Part shown: positions 24,116 through 32,252 of the stretch, piece by piece
Layout of the letters: each line of letters starts with the position of its first letter
Position numbering within the stretch: position 1 is the stretch's first letter
Assembly: GCA_903877125.1 (NCBI GenBank)
Contig: CAIRCM010000039.1
Location: 1 to 45,765, forward strand
Source: an uncultured Acetobacteraceae bacterium
GTDB lineage: Bacteria; Pseudomonadota; Alphaproteobacteria; Acetobacterales; Acetobacteraceae
Length of the DNA: 45,765 bases
Direction: 5' to 3'
Made by a program: the position numbers and the translations under genes
The notes under the pieces: model-generated
The model's database searches: none
Told to the model about the DNA's origin: nothing
The model's input: the letters and a program-made list of their open reading frames with translations, nothing else

Positions 24116-25385
24116 CGACCTGTTCGGAAAGATCGCCAATTTCGCTACGCTCCATGCGGCCTACCGCAAAGCCGTGGCGGGCAAACGTCGCAAACCTGGC
24201 GCGGCCGCCTTTGCCGCCAACCTGGAAACCAATCTGTTGCGGCTGGAGCGGCAGTTGCTGGATCGGACTTGGTACCCGGGCCGCTATGTGGAAATCGCGG
24301 TCACCGATCCGAAGCCGCGCATCGTCTCGGCCGCGCCGTTTCGGGACCGTGTCGTACATCACGCTTTGTATGCCGTCGTTGGCCCCATTTTCGAGGCCGG
24401 TTTCATCCATCACAGCTATGCCAATCGGGTGGAGAAAGGCACCCACCGGGCGATCGAACAATACGAACACTGGCGCGACCGCAATGCGCATGTGTTACGC
24501 TGCGATATCTTTCGGTATTTCCCGGCGATCGATCACGCGGTGCTCAAGGTCGATTTGCGCCGCCGCATCGCCTGCCCGGATACGTTGTGGTTGATGGATG
24601 CGATCATCGACGGATCGAACCGGCAGGAGCCGGTGAACCTGCATTATCCCGGCGACGATCTCCTGACCCCGCTCACCCGCCGCCGGGGGTTGCCGATCGG
24701 CAACCTGACCAGTCAGTTTTTCGCCAACGTCTTTCTCGACGGGCTGGACCATTACGTGACCGAGGTACTGCGCGCGCCGTATCTTCGTTACGTGGACGAT
24801 TTCGCGTTGTTTCACGACGATCCCGCGGTGCTGGCTGGGTGGCGCGATGCCATCGGGCATTGGCTGGCGAAGCGGCGGTTGTCGTTGCATCCGCGCAAAA
24901 CGATCGTGCGGGCGACGCGGGTGCCGTCGGGTTTCCTCGGTTACGTGCTCCGCCCGCACGGGCGCCAATTACCCGAGGCTTCCGTCAGCCGGTTCCGTAA
25001 CCGATTGCGCGGCCTGCGGGACCGCTGGCGGGCGGGCACGATCGGCCGCGAGGCGGTCGAGTCCCGAGTACGGGCGTGGATCGCACATGCGAGCCACGCC
25101 GATACGTGGCATCTGCGCCACGCGATCTTCCGCGCTGGGTGGTTCGACCCGGCGCCGAAGCCTGGCTGTCCCCCGGTCTGCGCGTCCTGCGCGGCGGTTC
25201 CTGGAACAACAATCCGTGGAACATCCGTTCGGGCATCCGCAACAGGAACGACACCGGGAACCGCGACAACAACAACGGTTTCCGGTTGGCCAGCACGCCT
25301 CCATGCCAGAGCTGGACGGATCGCGGTCCGTCCGGGCGAGCCGGGGTTGCGTCCAGGGACAGCCATGATGAGCGGGGCAGGGTAA
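24099..25385 (+). CDS. DGR reverse transcriptase
   Basis: Group of bacterial RTs used in diversity-generating retroelements: copies TR RNA into adenine-mutagenised cDNA that replaces the VR. Seen: CDIFRYFPAID (catalytic Asp136), the DGR hallmark GLPIGNLTSQ (197-206) and RYVDDFALF (YVDD 231-234). GTG 24099, with AAGG upstream, is the likely start, giving 428 residues; a TTG at 24075 is an alternative. The catalytic and thumb regions end near residue 350. The frame then continues without a stop straight through the TR (residues about 359-398) to 25385, producing a Thr/Ala-rich tail of unclear function. Confidence 0.95.
   Translation: MPKQHNDLFGKIANFATLHAAYRKAVAGKRRKPGAAAFAANLETNLLRLERQLLDRTWYPGRYVEIAVTDPKPRIVSAAPFRDRVVHHALYAVVGPIFEAGFIHHSYANRVEKGTHRAIEQYEHWRDRNAHVLRCDIFRYFPAIDHAVLKVDLRRRIACPDTLWLMDAIIDGSNRQEPVNLHYPGDDLLTPLTRRRGLPIGNLTSQFFANVFLDGLDHYVTEVLRAPYLRYVDDFALFHDDPAVLAGWRDAIGHWLAKRRLSLHPRKTIVRATRVPSGFLGYVLRPHGRQLPEASVSRFRNRLRGLRDRWRAGTIGREAVESRVRAWIAHASHADTWHLRHAIFRAGWFDPAPKPGCPPVCASCAAVPGTTIRGTSVRASATGTTPGTATTTTVSGWPARLHARAGRIAVRPGEPGLRPGTAMMSGAG
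25174..25293 (+). repeat. DGR template repeat (TR), inside the 3' end of the RT frame
   Basis: 120 bp copy of the VR with adenines at the diversified sites. In the target frame it reads as an Asn-rich stretch (NNNPWN, RNRND, NRDNNN), because AAC/AAT codons allow the widest amino-acid choice after A-mutation. It has 27 adenines, 14 of which differ in the present VR. It lies after the RT catalytic region but within its open frame, in a different phase from the target frame. Confidence 0.97.
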
Positions 25386-25990
25386 CGCCCCCCGACGACA
25401 GGCGCCCGTCTTGCCCTTGGCGTCAACCGAGGGGGCGGGCGCTGCCAGTAATCCCGGCACAAATAGGGTTTTCAGACTCGGGCCGCCATGTCTTGTTACG
25501 GAGTTTCATCGGATCATGGGCGGCAAGACGTTCTTTTCTTTGGCGGTGCCGGCAGAACCTTGAAGGCTGAAAGGATATTTTGCCGCCGGCAAGGGTCCTC
25601 TGTACAGGATGTTGTCCGGCGCGTGCACCAGCCCCACGATTCCCCTCCATGCCAATCAGGCTGGGTACGACGGCTTGATCGCAGGAGATACAAATCCTTT
25701 GCGGCTTTGCGGCTTTGTGTTGAAATCGTCCCCCTAGCCACGAGTTCATTTCGTCATTGGCGCCGGCGGATGACGGCCGATGGATCGATATACGCAATGT
25801 CATGACCGGCCCGCCCCACCGGCGTTAGCCCTCCTCCGGCCTCCGATCCCTGGCCTGCGCGATATCCGCCCACAGTTTCGATCGGCCCACCGAGACAACA
25901 TCCGCCCCCGTTTGCTCGTGAGCGCCCTCAACCTTGCCCATCCCCCACCCCGCCGCTAGGTTGCGCCCCGCAACGCGGGTGAACAACCGA
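25386..25990 (+). other. 605-base gene-free region after the DGR
   Basis: No convincing gene. Frames on both strands are short, with poor third-position pattern. Contents: the region downstream of TR (possibly part of the template RNA transcript), and a short tandem array (CTTTGCGG)x2 plus CTTTGTG at 25697-25719 whose reverse complement (CACAAAG.CGCAAAG.CGCAAAGG) resembles the sequence at 45637-45670. The last ~70 bases precede the CoxG start with no clear promoter consensus. Confidence 0.5.
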
Positions 25991-26632
25991 ATGGATATGA
26001 CGGGCGAGCGGCGCATTCCGGCGCCGCGACACATCGTATGGGACGCGCTCAACAACGTGGATGTGCTCAAAGCCTCCATCCCCGGCTGCGACGCGCTGGA
26101 AAAAACCTCCGACACCACCATGACCGCCAAGGCCGGCATCAAGCTCGGCCCGATCTCGGCCAAATTCTCCGGCAACGTCACGCTGTCCGACATCGATGCG
26201 CCGAACAGCTACACGATATCCGGGGAAGGGCAGGGCGGTGTCGCCGGCTTCGCCAAGGGCGGCGCCAAGGTGGCGCTGACCGACGACGACGGCGGCACGC
26301 TCCTGAAATACGAGGTCAACGCCCAGGTCGGCGGCAAGATCGCCCAGCTTGGCGCCCGCCTGATCGACGCGACGGCCAAGCAGATGGCGGACCAGTTCTT
26401 CACCCGTTTCTCCGATCAGGTCAGGGCGATGATGCCCGCCCCGGCCGAGGATGCCGCCCCCGCGCCGGAAACACCCAAACCCCCAGCCCCCGACATGACC
26501 GCGCCGCCATCGGCGATCGGCATCGGCGCCCTGATCCCGCGCGAGCCGTTCGGCCTGCCCATGGTGGCCTGGGGCGGCATCGGCGCTTTCGTCGTCCTGC
26601 TGATCCTCTTTGTCGCCGGAATGCTCAAGTGA
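25991..26632 (+). CDS. coxG: CoxG-like SRPBCC protein with C-terminal membrane anchor
   Basis: 213 residues. The CoxG/START-like domain (about 1-145) shows GERRIPAPRHIVWDALNNVDVLKASIPGC and ISGEGQGGVAGFAKGGAKV, the usual opening and glycine turn. A Pro/Ala linker then leads to one TM helix (MVAWGGIGAFVVLLILFVAGML) at the end. CoxG recruits the MoxR ATPase (CoxD) to the membrane in CO-dehydrogenase maturation and related molybdenum-enzyme systems. Start ATG 25991 is chosen, with ATG 25997 as alternative. The next gene overlaps its stop (GTGA). Confidence 0.87.
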   Translation: MDMTGERRIPAPRHIVWDALNNVDVLKASIPGCDALEKTSDTTMTAKAGIKLGPISAKFSGNVTLSDIDAPNSYTISGEGQGGVAGFAKGGAKVALTDDDGGTLLKYEVNAQVGGKIAQLGARLIDATAKQMADQFFTRFSDQVRAMMPAPAEDAAPAPETPKPPAPDMTAPPSAIGIGALIPREPFGLPMVAWGGIGAFVVLLILFVAGMLK

Positions 26633-27513
26633 AGCCGCTGCCCGCGTCCGTCGACGCGACCGCCCGTCTGCTCGCCGAACAGGGTTACATCGCCGACCGC
26701 GAGTTGGCGACGACCGTTCATCTCTCGCTGTCCATGCAACGGCCGCTGTTTCTGGAAGGCGAGCCCGGCACCGGCAAGACCGAAATCGCCAAGGTCCTGG
26801 CCGCCGGTCTCAATCGCCGCCTGGTTCGCCTGCAATGCTATGACGGCATGGACCTGTCCGCCGCCGCGTACGAGTGGGACCACGCCCGCCAGCTGATGGC
26901 GATCCGCCTCGCCGAGGCCGCCGGCCGGACCGAGCTGGCGAACGACATTTATACGCGGGCGTTCCTGCAGGCGCGGCCGCTGCTGTCCGCCATCGACCCG
27001 GATCTTCCCCCAGCGGTGCTGCTGATCGACGAACTCGACCGAGCCGATGAACCGTTCGAAGCGTTCCTTCTCGAACTCCTGGCGGATTTCCAGATCACCG
27101 TCCCGGAACTCGGCACTGTGAAAGCCAAGACGCCGCCGGTCGTCGTGCTGACATCGAACCGCACCCGCGAAGTCCATGACGCGATCCGCCGCCGCTGCCT
27201 CTATCACTGGGTCGCCTATCCGGATGCGGCGCGCGAACGTGCGATCCTCGCCGCCAAGGCGCCGGGGGTGCCGGCATTGCTGGCCGGGCAGGTCGTGAAC
27301 TTCGTCCAGCGCCTGCGTAACGAGGAACTGTTCAAGCTGCCGGGCGTGGCCGAAACCATCGACTGGGCGCAGGCGCTGACCTACCTGAACAAGGCCGAAC
27401 TCACGTCAGGCGACGTCGACGAAACGCTGGGCGTGCTGCTGAAATACCAGGACGACATCGCCAGGATCAAAGGCGCCGAGGCCGCTCGGCTGGTCGTGGA
27501 GGCGAGTATTTGA
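26629..27513 (+). CDS. MoxR/CoxD-type AAA+ ATPase
   Basis: 294 residues from a GTG start overlapping the coxG stop. Walker A GEPGTGKTE (44-52), Walker B VLLIDELDRAD (130-140), sensor-like LTSNRTREVHDAIRRRCLYHW. MoxR ATPases remodel or insert metal cofactors in partner enzymes; the CoxG/CoxD pair acts on molybdenum hydroxylases. The VWA protein CoxE, the usual third member, and CO-dehydrogenase genes are absent. The next gene encodes a molybdenum enzyme of another family, 126 bases away. Confidence 0.88.
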   Translation: MKPLPASVDATARLLAEQGYIADRELATTVHLSLSMQRPLFLEGEPGTGKTEIAKVLAAGLNRRLVRLQCYDGMDLSAAAYEWDHARQLMAIRLAEAAGRTELANDIYTRAFLQARPLLSAIDPDLPPAVLLIDELDRADEPFEAFLLELLADFQITVPELGTVKAKTPPVVVLTSNRTREVHDAIRRRCLYHWVAYPDAARERAILAAKAPGVPALLAGQVVNFVQRLRNEELFKLPGVAETIDWAQALTYLNKAELTSGDVDETLGVLLKYQDDIARIKGAEAARLVVEASI

Positions 27514-27639
27514 CCTCCGCCCCGGTGGTTGCAGACAATTCTTTTTCACAATTGCCGGTTTCTGGTATTTTCAACCCTCCATCGTTCAGTCTATGGCTGA
27601 AACCGGATGGCCGGTAAGGCCGAGAGTGGGGGAAATCAT

Positions 27640-28848
27640 ATGCAGCGCCGTACTGTGTTGGCGGGGTTGGGTTCTGTCGCGGCGACCGCCGCCCAGGCCG
27701 CGCAAAAGCCCAACTGGATGAGCCCCGCGCTTCCCGACGGCACCAGGGATGAAGCGATTTTGGTGCGCCCGCCCGGTAAGCAGTCGCTGATCCAACTGAC
27801 CGATCGGCCGCCCAACTACGAAACCCCGATCAACGCGTTCGCCAATCCGATTACCGCGAACGACCGGTTTTTTGTGCGCTACCATCTCGCCGCCGTGCCG
27901 ACCATGGAGGAGTTGAAGGACTGGTCGCTAACCGTCGGCGGCGACGCGGCGGACCGGGCGGTGAAGTTCGCCATGGCGGACCTGAAAAAAAACTTCACCC
28001 AGGTCGAAGTCACGGCCGTCTGCCAATGCTCCGGCAACCGGCGCGGCCTGTTCGATCCACACGTTCCCGGCGTGGAATGGGGCTACGGCGCGATGGGCAA
28101 CGCGGTCTGGCGCGGCGTGCGGCTGAAGGACCTGCTGGCGAAAGCCGGCGTGAAATCAGATGCGGTCGAAGTCTGGTTCGCCGGCGCTGACGGGCCGGTG
28201 ATGCCGGCGACGCCGCCGTTCCGCAAATCCTTGCCGGTGGCGCTGGCGCAGCGGGACGACGTGATCGTCGCCACCAGCATGAACGGCCAGCCGCTGCCGC
28301 ATCTCAACGGCTTTCCCGCGCGGCTGGTCGTGCCCGGGTGGACGGGCACCTACTGGATGAAACACCTCACCAGCATCGAGGTGAGCACGAAGCCGATGAC
28401 CAACTTCTGGGTGCAGAAGGCCTATCGCGTGCCGGCCGGGATGTTCCCGGTCGATCTGCCCTTCGCCAGCCAGAATGACAGTGCTACCTGGCCGATTACG
28501 GAAATGGTGGTGAACAGCCTGATCGCGGCACCCCTGGACGGAGCGAAGGTCGGGCGTTCGGGTTTCACGGTGCGCGGTGTGGCCTGGGATCGCGGGCACG
28601 GCATCAAAACCGTGGAGGTATCCTTCGACGGCGGCAAGACCTGGAAGCCCGCCGAATTGGGCAGGGACCTTGGGAACTACGCCTTTCGATCCTTCAGCTT
28701 GGCCTCCGGCGCGCTGCCACCGGGTCCTTGTGTGGTCTCCGCTCGGGCCGTGTCGAACAAGGGGGAAACGCAGGCGGTCGCCCTGGTGCGCAACCCCGCC
28801 GGCTACCATCACAATGTCCCGCAAACCCTGACCGTAACGGTCGCATAA
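27640..28848 (+). CDS. sorA: Sulfite dehydrogenase molybdopterin subunit (SorA-like)
   Basis: 402 residues. Starts MQRRTVLAGLG, a twin-arginine leader for folded export, with GGGGGAAA upstream. Molybdenum-cofactor domain contains VTAVCQCSGNRRG, whose Cys130 is the likely Mo ligand, and EWGYGAMGNAVWRGVRLKDLL. The C-terminal domain (about 300-400) is the Ig-like dimerisation domain of sulfite oxidases (KTVEVSFDGGKTWKPAEL). Predicted to oxidise sulfite to sulfate in the periplasm and pass electrons to the cytochrome encoded next. Other substrates are possible for this family. An upstream in-frame ATG lies 33 bases earlier and is less likely. Confidence 0.9.
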   Translation: MQRRTVLAGLGSVAATAAQAAQKPNWMSPALPDGTRDEAILVRPPGKQSLIQLTDRPPNYETPINAFANPITANDRFFVRYHLAAVPTMEELKDWSLTVGGDAADRAVKFAMADLKKNFTQVEVTAVCQCSGNRRGLFDPHVPGVEWGYGAMGNAVWRGVRLKDLLAKAGVKSDAVEVWFAGADGPVMPATPPFRKSLPVALAQRDDVIVATSMNGQPLPHLNGFPARLVVPGWTGTYWMKHLTSIEVSTKPMTNFWVQKAYRVPAGMFPVDLPFASQNDSATWPITEMVVNSLIAAPLDGAKVGRSGFTVRGVAWDRGHGIKTVEVSFDGGKTWKPAELGRDLGNYAFRSFSLASGALPPGPCVVSARAVSNKGETQAVALVRNPAGYHHNVPQTLTVTVA

Positions 28849-28859
28849 GGAGCACGGCG

Positions 28860-29129
28860 ATGATGCGCATATTGATCGGCGCCAGCCTGCTGCTGGCCTC
28901 TCCCGCCTTGGCCGAGGTCAAACCAGGCCCTGGACAGGATACCGTGGAGGCGAACTGCGCTGCCTGCCACACGACGGACTATATTCGCATGAACGCCCCG
29001 TTCCTCACGCAGGATGGCTGGAAGGCGGAGGTGGGCAAGATGCGCACGGCTTTCGGTTCACCTATCGACGACGCGGTCGCGGCCGAGATCGTCCAGTATT
29101 TGGCGACCCAGTACGGGCCAAAGAAATAG
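28860..29129 (+). CDS. sorB: Small periplasmic c-type cytochrome (SorB-like)
   Basis: 89 residues. Signal peptide RILIGASLLLASPALA, then a CAACH heme-binding site and an axial Met in DYIRMNAPF. It is 11 bases after the SorA-like gene with a GGAG site, so the two form the SorAB-type couple in which the cytochrome takes electrons from the molybdenum subunit and gives them to the respiratory chain. One heme only. Double ATG at the start (28860/28863). Confidence 0.88.
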   Translation: MMRILIGASLLLASPALAEVKPGPGQDTVEANCAACHTTDYIRMNAPFLTQDGWKAEVGKMRTAFGSPIDDAVAAEIVQYLATQYGPKK

Positions 29130-29174
29130 CCCACCCCGTCCAGTCCCCTTCGGCATCCGGGTTTGCGGAACGCA

Positions 29175-29792
29175 TCACCGGCCTAGCCGGGCTGCCCTGT
29201 CGCCGAGATGGTTTTGCATGAAACGCGTCGCCGCGAGGGTAGCCTGAAGCGGAATGCCGAAACAGCCGACGCCGATCGCGAACAGGACCAATTTGTCGCC
29301 AAACGCATGAAGGTGCTCCGCCTCATGCAACAGAACGGCGATGCCCTCGTGGACACCAATCGCTGCGCCAACGCTCGACGACATCACGAGCACGAAGAAC
29401 GCGCGTGCGATATTCGGCAAGAACAGCAGGCCCGCCAAATGCGATCCGGCACGCCATTGGTCGATCGCTTTGCTCCCGTTGTCCGATACGTAGGCGGTCG
29501 AGTATGGCACCAGCGCGAACGCGACGATCAGCGTTCCGGGGAGGCCGCCGCCTTGCGGCACCGCGTTGAGCAGGAAGAACATGATAACGAAGGTTGGGGC
29601 GGCCCTCATTAACGCTACGACAGCGCCGGCGACCCAAGCAATCCAGCCGCCGCGTGAACGGGCGATCACGAACAATGCGCCCAACGTCAGTCCGATCGCG
29701 AGCGCTATCCCGGCGATGCCGAAATTGACCGACATGCCGGACAGAAAGTGCGGCAGGACCTCCGCCAGCAGGTGCTCGGTCCGCTGGTTCAT
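29175..29792 (-). CDS. ABC transporter permease, polar amino acid type
   Basis: 205 residues with about five membrane helices: GIAGIALAIGLTLGALFVIA, WVAGAVVALMRAAPTFVIMFFLL, and LIVAFALVPYSTAYVSDNG. The MRAAPTFVIMFFL stretch matches the RGTPLLVQLFL region of HisMQ/GlnP-type permeases. The start ATG overlaps the stop of the upstream SBP-permease fusion gene (ATGA), so it is the second half of the membrane pore. No ATPase gene follows, so the nucleotide-binding subunit must come from elsewhere. Confidence 0.82.
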   Translation of the reverse strand: MNQRTEHLLAEVLPHFLSGMSVNFGIAGIALAIGLTLGALFVIARSRGGWIAWVAGAVVALMRAAPTFVIMFFLLNAVPQGGGLPGTLIVAFALVPYSTAYVSDNGSKAIDQWRAGSHLAGLLFLPNIARAFFVLVMSSSVGAAIGVHEGIAVLLHEAEHLHAFGDKLVLFAIGVGCFGIPLQATLAATRFMQNHLGDRAARLGR

Positions 29793-31477
29793 GCCGGGCG
29801 ATTCCCGCGTTCGAGGAAAACCTGAAACCGGTGCGCCAGCCAAACCACGACCATGACGATGGCGGTATAAAAGACCAACAGCAGGGTGTAGGTCGTCGCG
29901 CGCCCGGTGGAGAACGAGGAGATATCGGTCAACGCGGTCAACAACTCCGGCGCCCCGATAAAACTGGCGATCGGGGTCCCTTTTGCGGCGTTGATCAGGA
30001 AGGACATGATCTGCGTTGCGGATCGACCCAGTGCGCTGCGAAACAAATTGCCGTCCGCCGCCTGGTCCGGGCTTTCCGCCCGCAGCGTCAAATAGGCTTC
30101 GGAGATCGCCTGGCCGGCGTTGCTGCCGTTGCTCACGCCCAACGCCAGAATTGCCGCGGCCAAGGCAAGTTGCGCGGAATTTGGCGCAAGCGCATGCAGA
30201 GCCGCGGCGGTCACGACCAAGGTCAGCAGAATGGGCGAAGACTGCAATACGATCGTGATGCCGCGGGCAAAGCAGCGCAACGGCCACGAACGCGATCCCA
30301 GGGCGCGTCCGAACAGAACCGCGAAACCCAAGGTTGCCACCAGCGCGCCGGCTACGAGAACCAGCGAATTGACGAGCCCATCCAGAAACAGGTTCCACGC
30401 CGGTTCGGTCTTGAACATCGGCAGTATCAGTTCGAATCCGAACGTATGGCCGACCCAGGCCTCGAAGGTCGTGACAGCAGCGGAAAAGGACGTGGCAGGC
30501 ATGGAGGCGTCGGCCGAAGGCAAAACGCAATCGGGGTTGGTGCTTGCGGATGCCGTATCGCAGGTCGGGCTGGACCATACGTCCTTTTGCTGGGCAAGAA
30601 ACGCAGTGTCGATACGATTGGCCCGGGCCGCGGCGAGAAAGACCCCGTCGCGATGGAATATTTGGCTCATTAAATCGAGTACGCGCGCCAGTGTGTCGCT
30701 GCCGGTGCGCGCGACGCCCATACCCCAGGGCATTTCGCTGAAGCCGAACTTCGACTCGAAGCGCGCATGAAAGTCGGGGAGGGTGAAATAATACGCGAAG
30801 AAGCTGTCATCCTGCGCGGCCCATTGGCAGGTTCCATCGATGAGACGGGCGGCCAATGCTTCTGCGGTATCGAACAACATCAGCCTTATGCCATGGGAGA
30901 GCATGCGCGCGTTCGATCCGTTGCCGACCGTGACGCAGACCGTCTGCCCGTTTACCACGGTCCAGTCGCCCGTTCGCCCGTCGTTCGGGCCGACGAGCAC
31001 GGTCTGCGATTGGTAGTAGTGTGGCCTGATGAAACGAACCTGGGCGGCACGCTGCACATTGTCGCCCATTTCGGCGACGACCAGATCGATCTTGCCCTCC
31101 GCCAGGGCTGGTATGCGGTTGGAGGCCTCGACGTTGACGAATTCGACGTCGATACGCAGGCGTGTCGCGATAGTCCGGGCAATAGCGATTTCGTAGCCGG
31201 TTCGCGTGCCGTCATGCGTCTCGCTGAACAACGGGTAGGATTGGCGTACGCCTACGCGGAGGCTGCCGGCACACAGCACCCGCACCAGGCGTTCCGTATT
31301 GGGCTGGATGCAGGAGCCTGGGATCGCCGCCGCCGTGCGTGCTTCTGTGAGGAGATGGGCAAGAACCGGGTCCGGGGCATCGGCGGCCTGGGCTGGTGGC
31401 GGGCATGTGGCGCAAAGCAGCCACGCGGAGATCGCCAATATGGAAACGACCCTGCGCGCCAATCCGCGCTTACCCAA
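29789..31477 (-). CDS. Substrate-binding protein-permease fusion of an amino acid ABC importer
   Basis: 562 residues if started at TTG 31477, chosen for its AGGAGAGG site and overlap with the upstream methyltransferase stop. Signal segment KRGLARRVVSILAISAWLLC is followed by an SBP_bac_3-type domain (about 70-300: LRVGVRQSYPLFS, GYEIAIARTIATRL, GKIDLVVAEMGD). A region with several Cys (about 300-350) leads to five or so helices of a HisMQ-type permease (about 360-555: VNSLVLVAGALVATLGFAVLFG). Fusions of this kind occur in GlnPQ-like transporters. Its mate permease overlaps downstream. Confidence 0.8.
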   Translation of the reverse strand: MGKRGLARRVVSILAISAWLLCATCPPPAQAADAPDPVLAHLLTEARTAAAIPGSCIQPNTERLVRVLCAGSLRVGVRQSYPLFSETHDGTRTGYEIAIARTIATRLRIDVEFVNVEASNRIPALAEGKIDLVVAEMGDNVQRAAQVRFIRPHYYQSQTVLVGPNDGRTGDWTVVNGQTVCVTVGNGSNARMLSHGIRLMLFDTAEALAARLIDGTCQWAAQDDSFFAYYFTLPDFHARFESKFGFSEMPWGMGVARTGSDTLARVLDLMSQIFHRDGVFLAAARANRIDTAFLAQQKDVWSSPTCDTASASTNPDCVLPSADASMPATSFSAAVTTFEAWVGHTFGFELILPMFKTEPAWNLFLDGLVNSLVLVAGALVATLGFAVLFGRALGSRSWPLRCFARGITIVLQSSPILLTLVVTAAALHALAPNSAQLALAAAILALGVSNGSNAGQAISEAYLTLRAESPDQAADGNLFRSALGRSATQIMSFLINAAKGTPIASFIGAPELLTALTDISSFSTGRATTYTLLLVFYTAIVMVVVWLAHRFQVFLERGNRPA

Positions 31478-32252
31478 GGCTGTTGCCTCTCCTGCCGATT
31501 TCGATGATGTGCATGTCAGTGAAGGCGTAGGGGCCGTAAAGCTGAATCGACCGTCCATGCTCAGAACGGAATACTTCTTCGGACATGTGCCTCAGTTTTT
31601 CCCGGGGTAGGCTGACCGTCACCGTTGCGGCGATCTTAAACGAAAGGCCTAGACGTTCCACCCGCTCACGCGTGGCCGAGATGCCTATGAACCCATTATG
31701 GGTGATGATCGCGCATCCTCCGGGCGCGAGATGCGTGGGGAGGCCGTCGAGAATCCGGTCGAGGACCAAGCGACCATTGTATCCGCCAACACTCCAACTC
31801 GGTAGCCGGTCCGCATAATCGATGGTCTGCGTGGGGAATTGAGGGGGGTTGGACACGATCAGTTCGAAGCTTCGCCCACTTATTGGCTCCCACATATCAC
31901 CGAGATGCAATTCAAGCCTGTCGCCGAAGCCAAGCTGGCGGAGCAGCCGCGTGCCGCTGGCAACGGCCGCTTCCTCAAGCTCGACGCCGCACAGCGAAGC
32001 CGCGCCCAGTTCGCCGACTGCCGCGAGGACGACGCCGGAGCCAAACCCGATTTCCAGGATAGAGGCACCGGAAACCAATTCCGGTCTGGCACGTAGCGCC
32101 TGAATCAGCGCGGCGGTATATTCGCTTGGCCTGAACAGCAGGGTTTCGGGCGATCGAAGACGATCGTCCCTCGTCGGAACCGAACCCTGGGACGCTGGTC
32201 GTGCTGGCATTATGCTCCCGGCCCTTTGCGCTTCGCGGACTGACGTTGTCAT
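31470..32252 (-). CDS. Class I SAM-dependent methyltransferase with NPPQ motif
   Basis: 260 residues. Motif I ILEIGFGSGVVLAAVGE and acidic GVELEEA (motif II), then SNPPQFPTQ (NPPQ 135-138), the catalytic loop used by N-methyltransferases such as PrmC/HemK and RlmG/RsmC-like enzymes. A FRPSEYTAALIQAL segment precedes the SAM site as in HemK-type enzymes. The target (glutamine, nucleic acid base or small amine) cannot be decided. The start follows AAAGGA. Its stop overlaps the start of the transporter fusion gene by eight bases, suggesting a shared function, perhaps making or modifying the transported compound. Confidence 0.8.
   Translation of the reverse strand: MTTSVREAQRAGSIMPARPASQGSVPTRDDRLRSPETLLFRPSEYTAALIQALRARPELVSGASILEIGFGSGVVLAAVGELGAASLCGVELEEAAVASGTRLLRQLGFGDRLELHLGDMWEPISGRSFELIVSNPPQFPTQTIDYADRLPSWSVGGYNGRLVLDRILDGLPTHLAPGGCAIITHNGFIGISATRERVERLGLSFKIAATVTVSLPREKLRHMSEEVFRSEHGRSIQLYGPYAFTDMHIIEIGRRGNSLG

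Noticed and set aside
25076-25570. Plus-strand frame reading the TR in the target phase as a separate gene
   Set aside because: It overlaps the RT gene and is explained by TR being a copy of the target 3' end.
25423-25803. 126-codon minus-strand frame in the region after the DGR
   Set aside because: No family motif, no ribosome site, and it crosses the short CTTTGCGG array.
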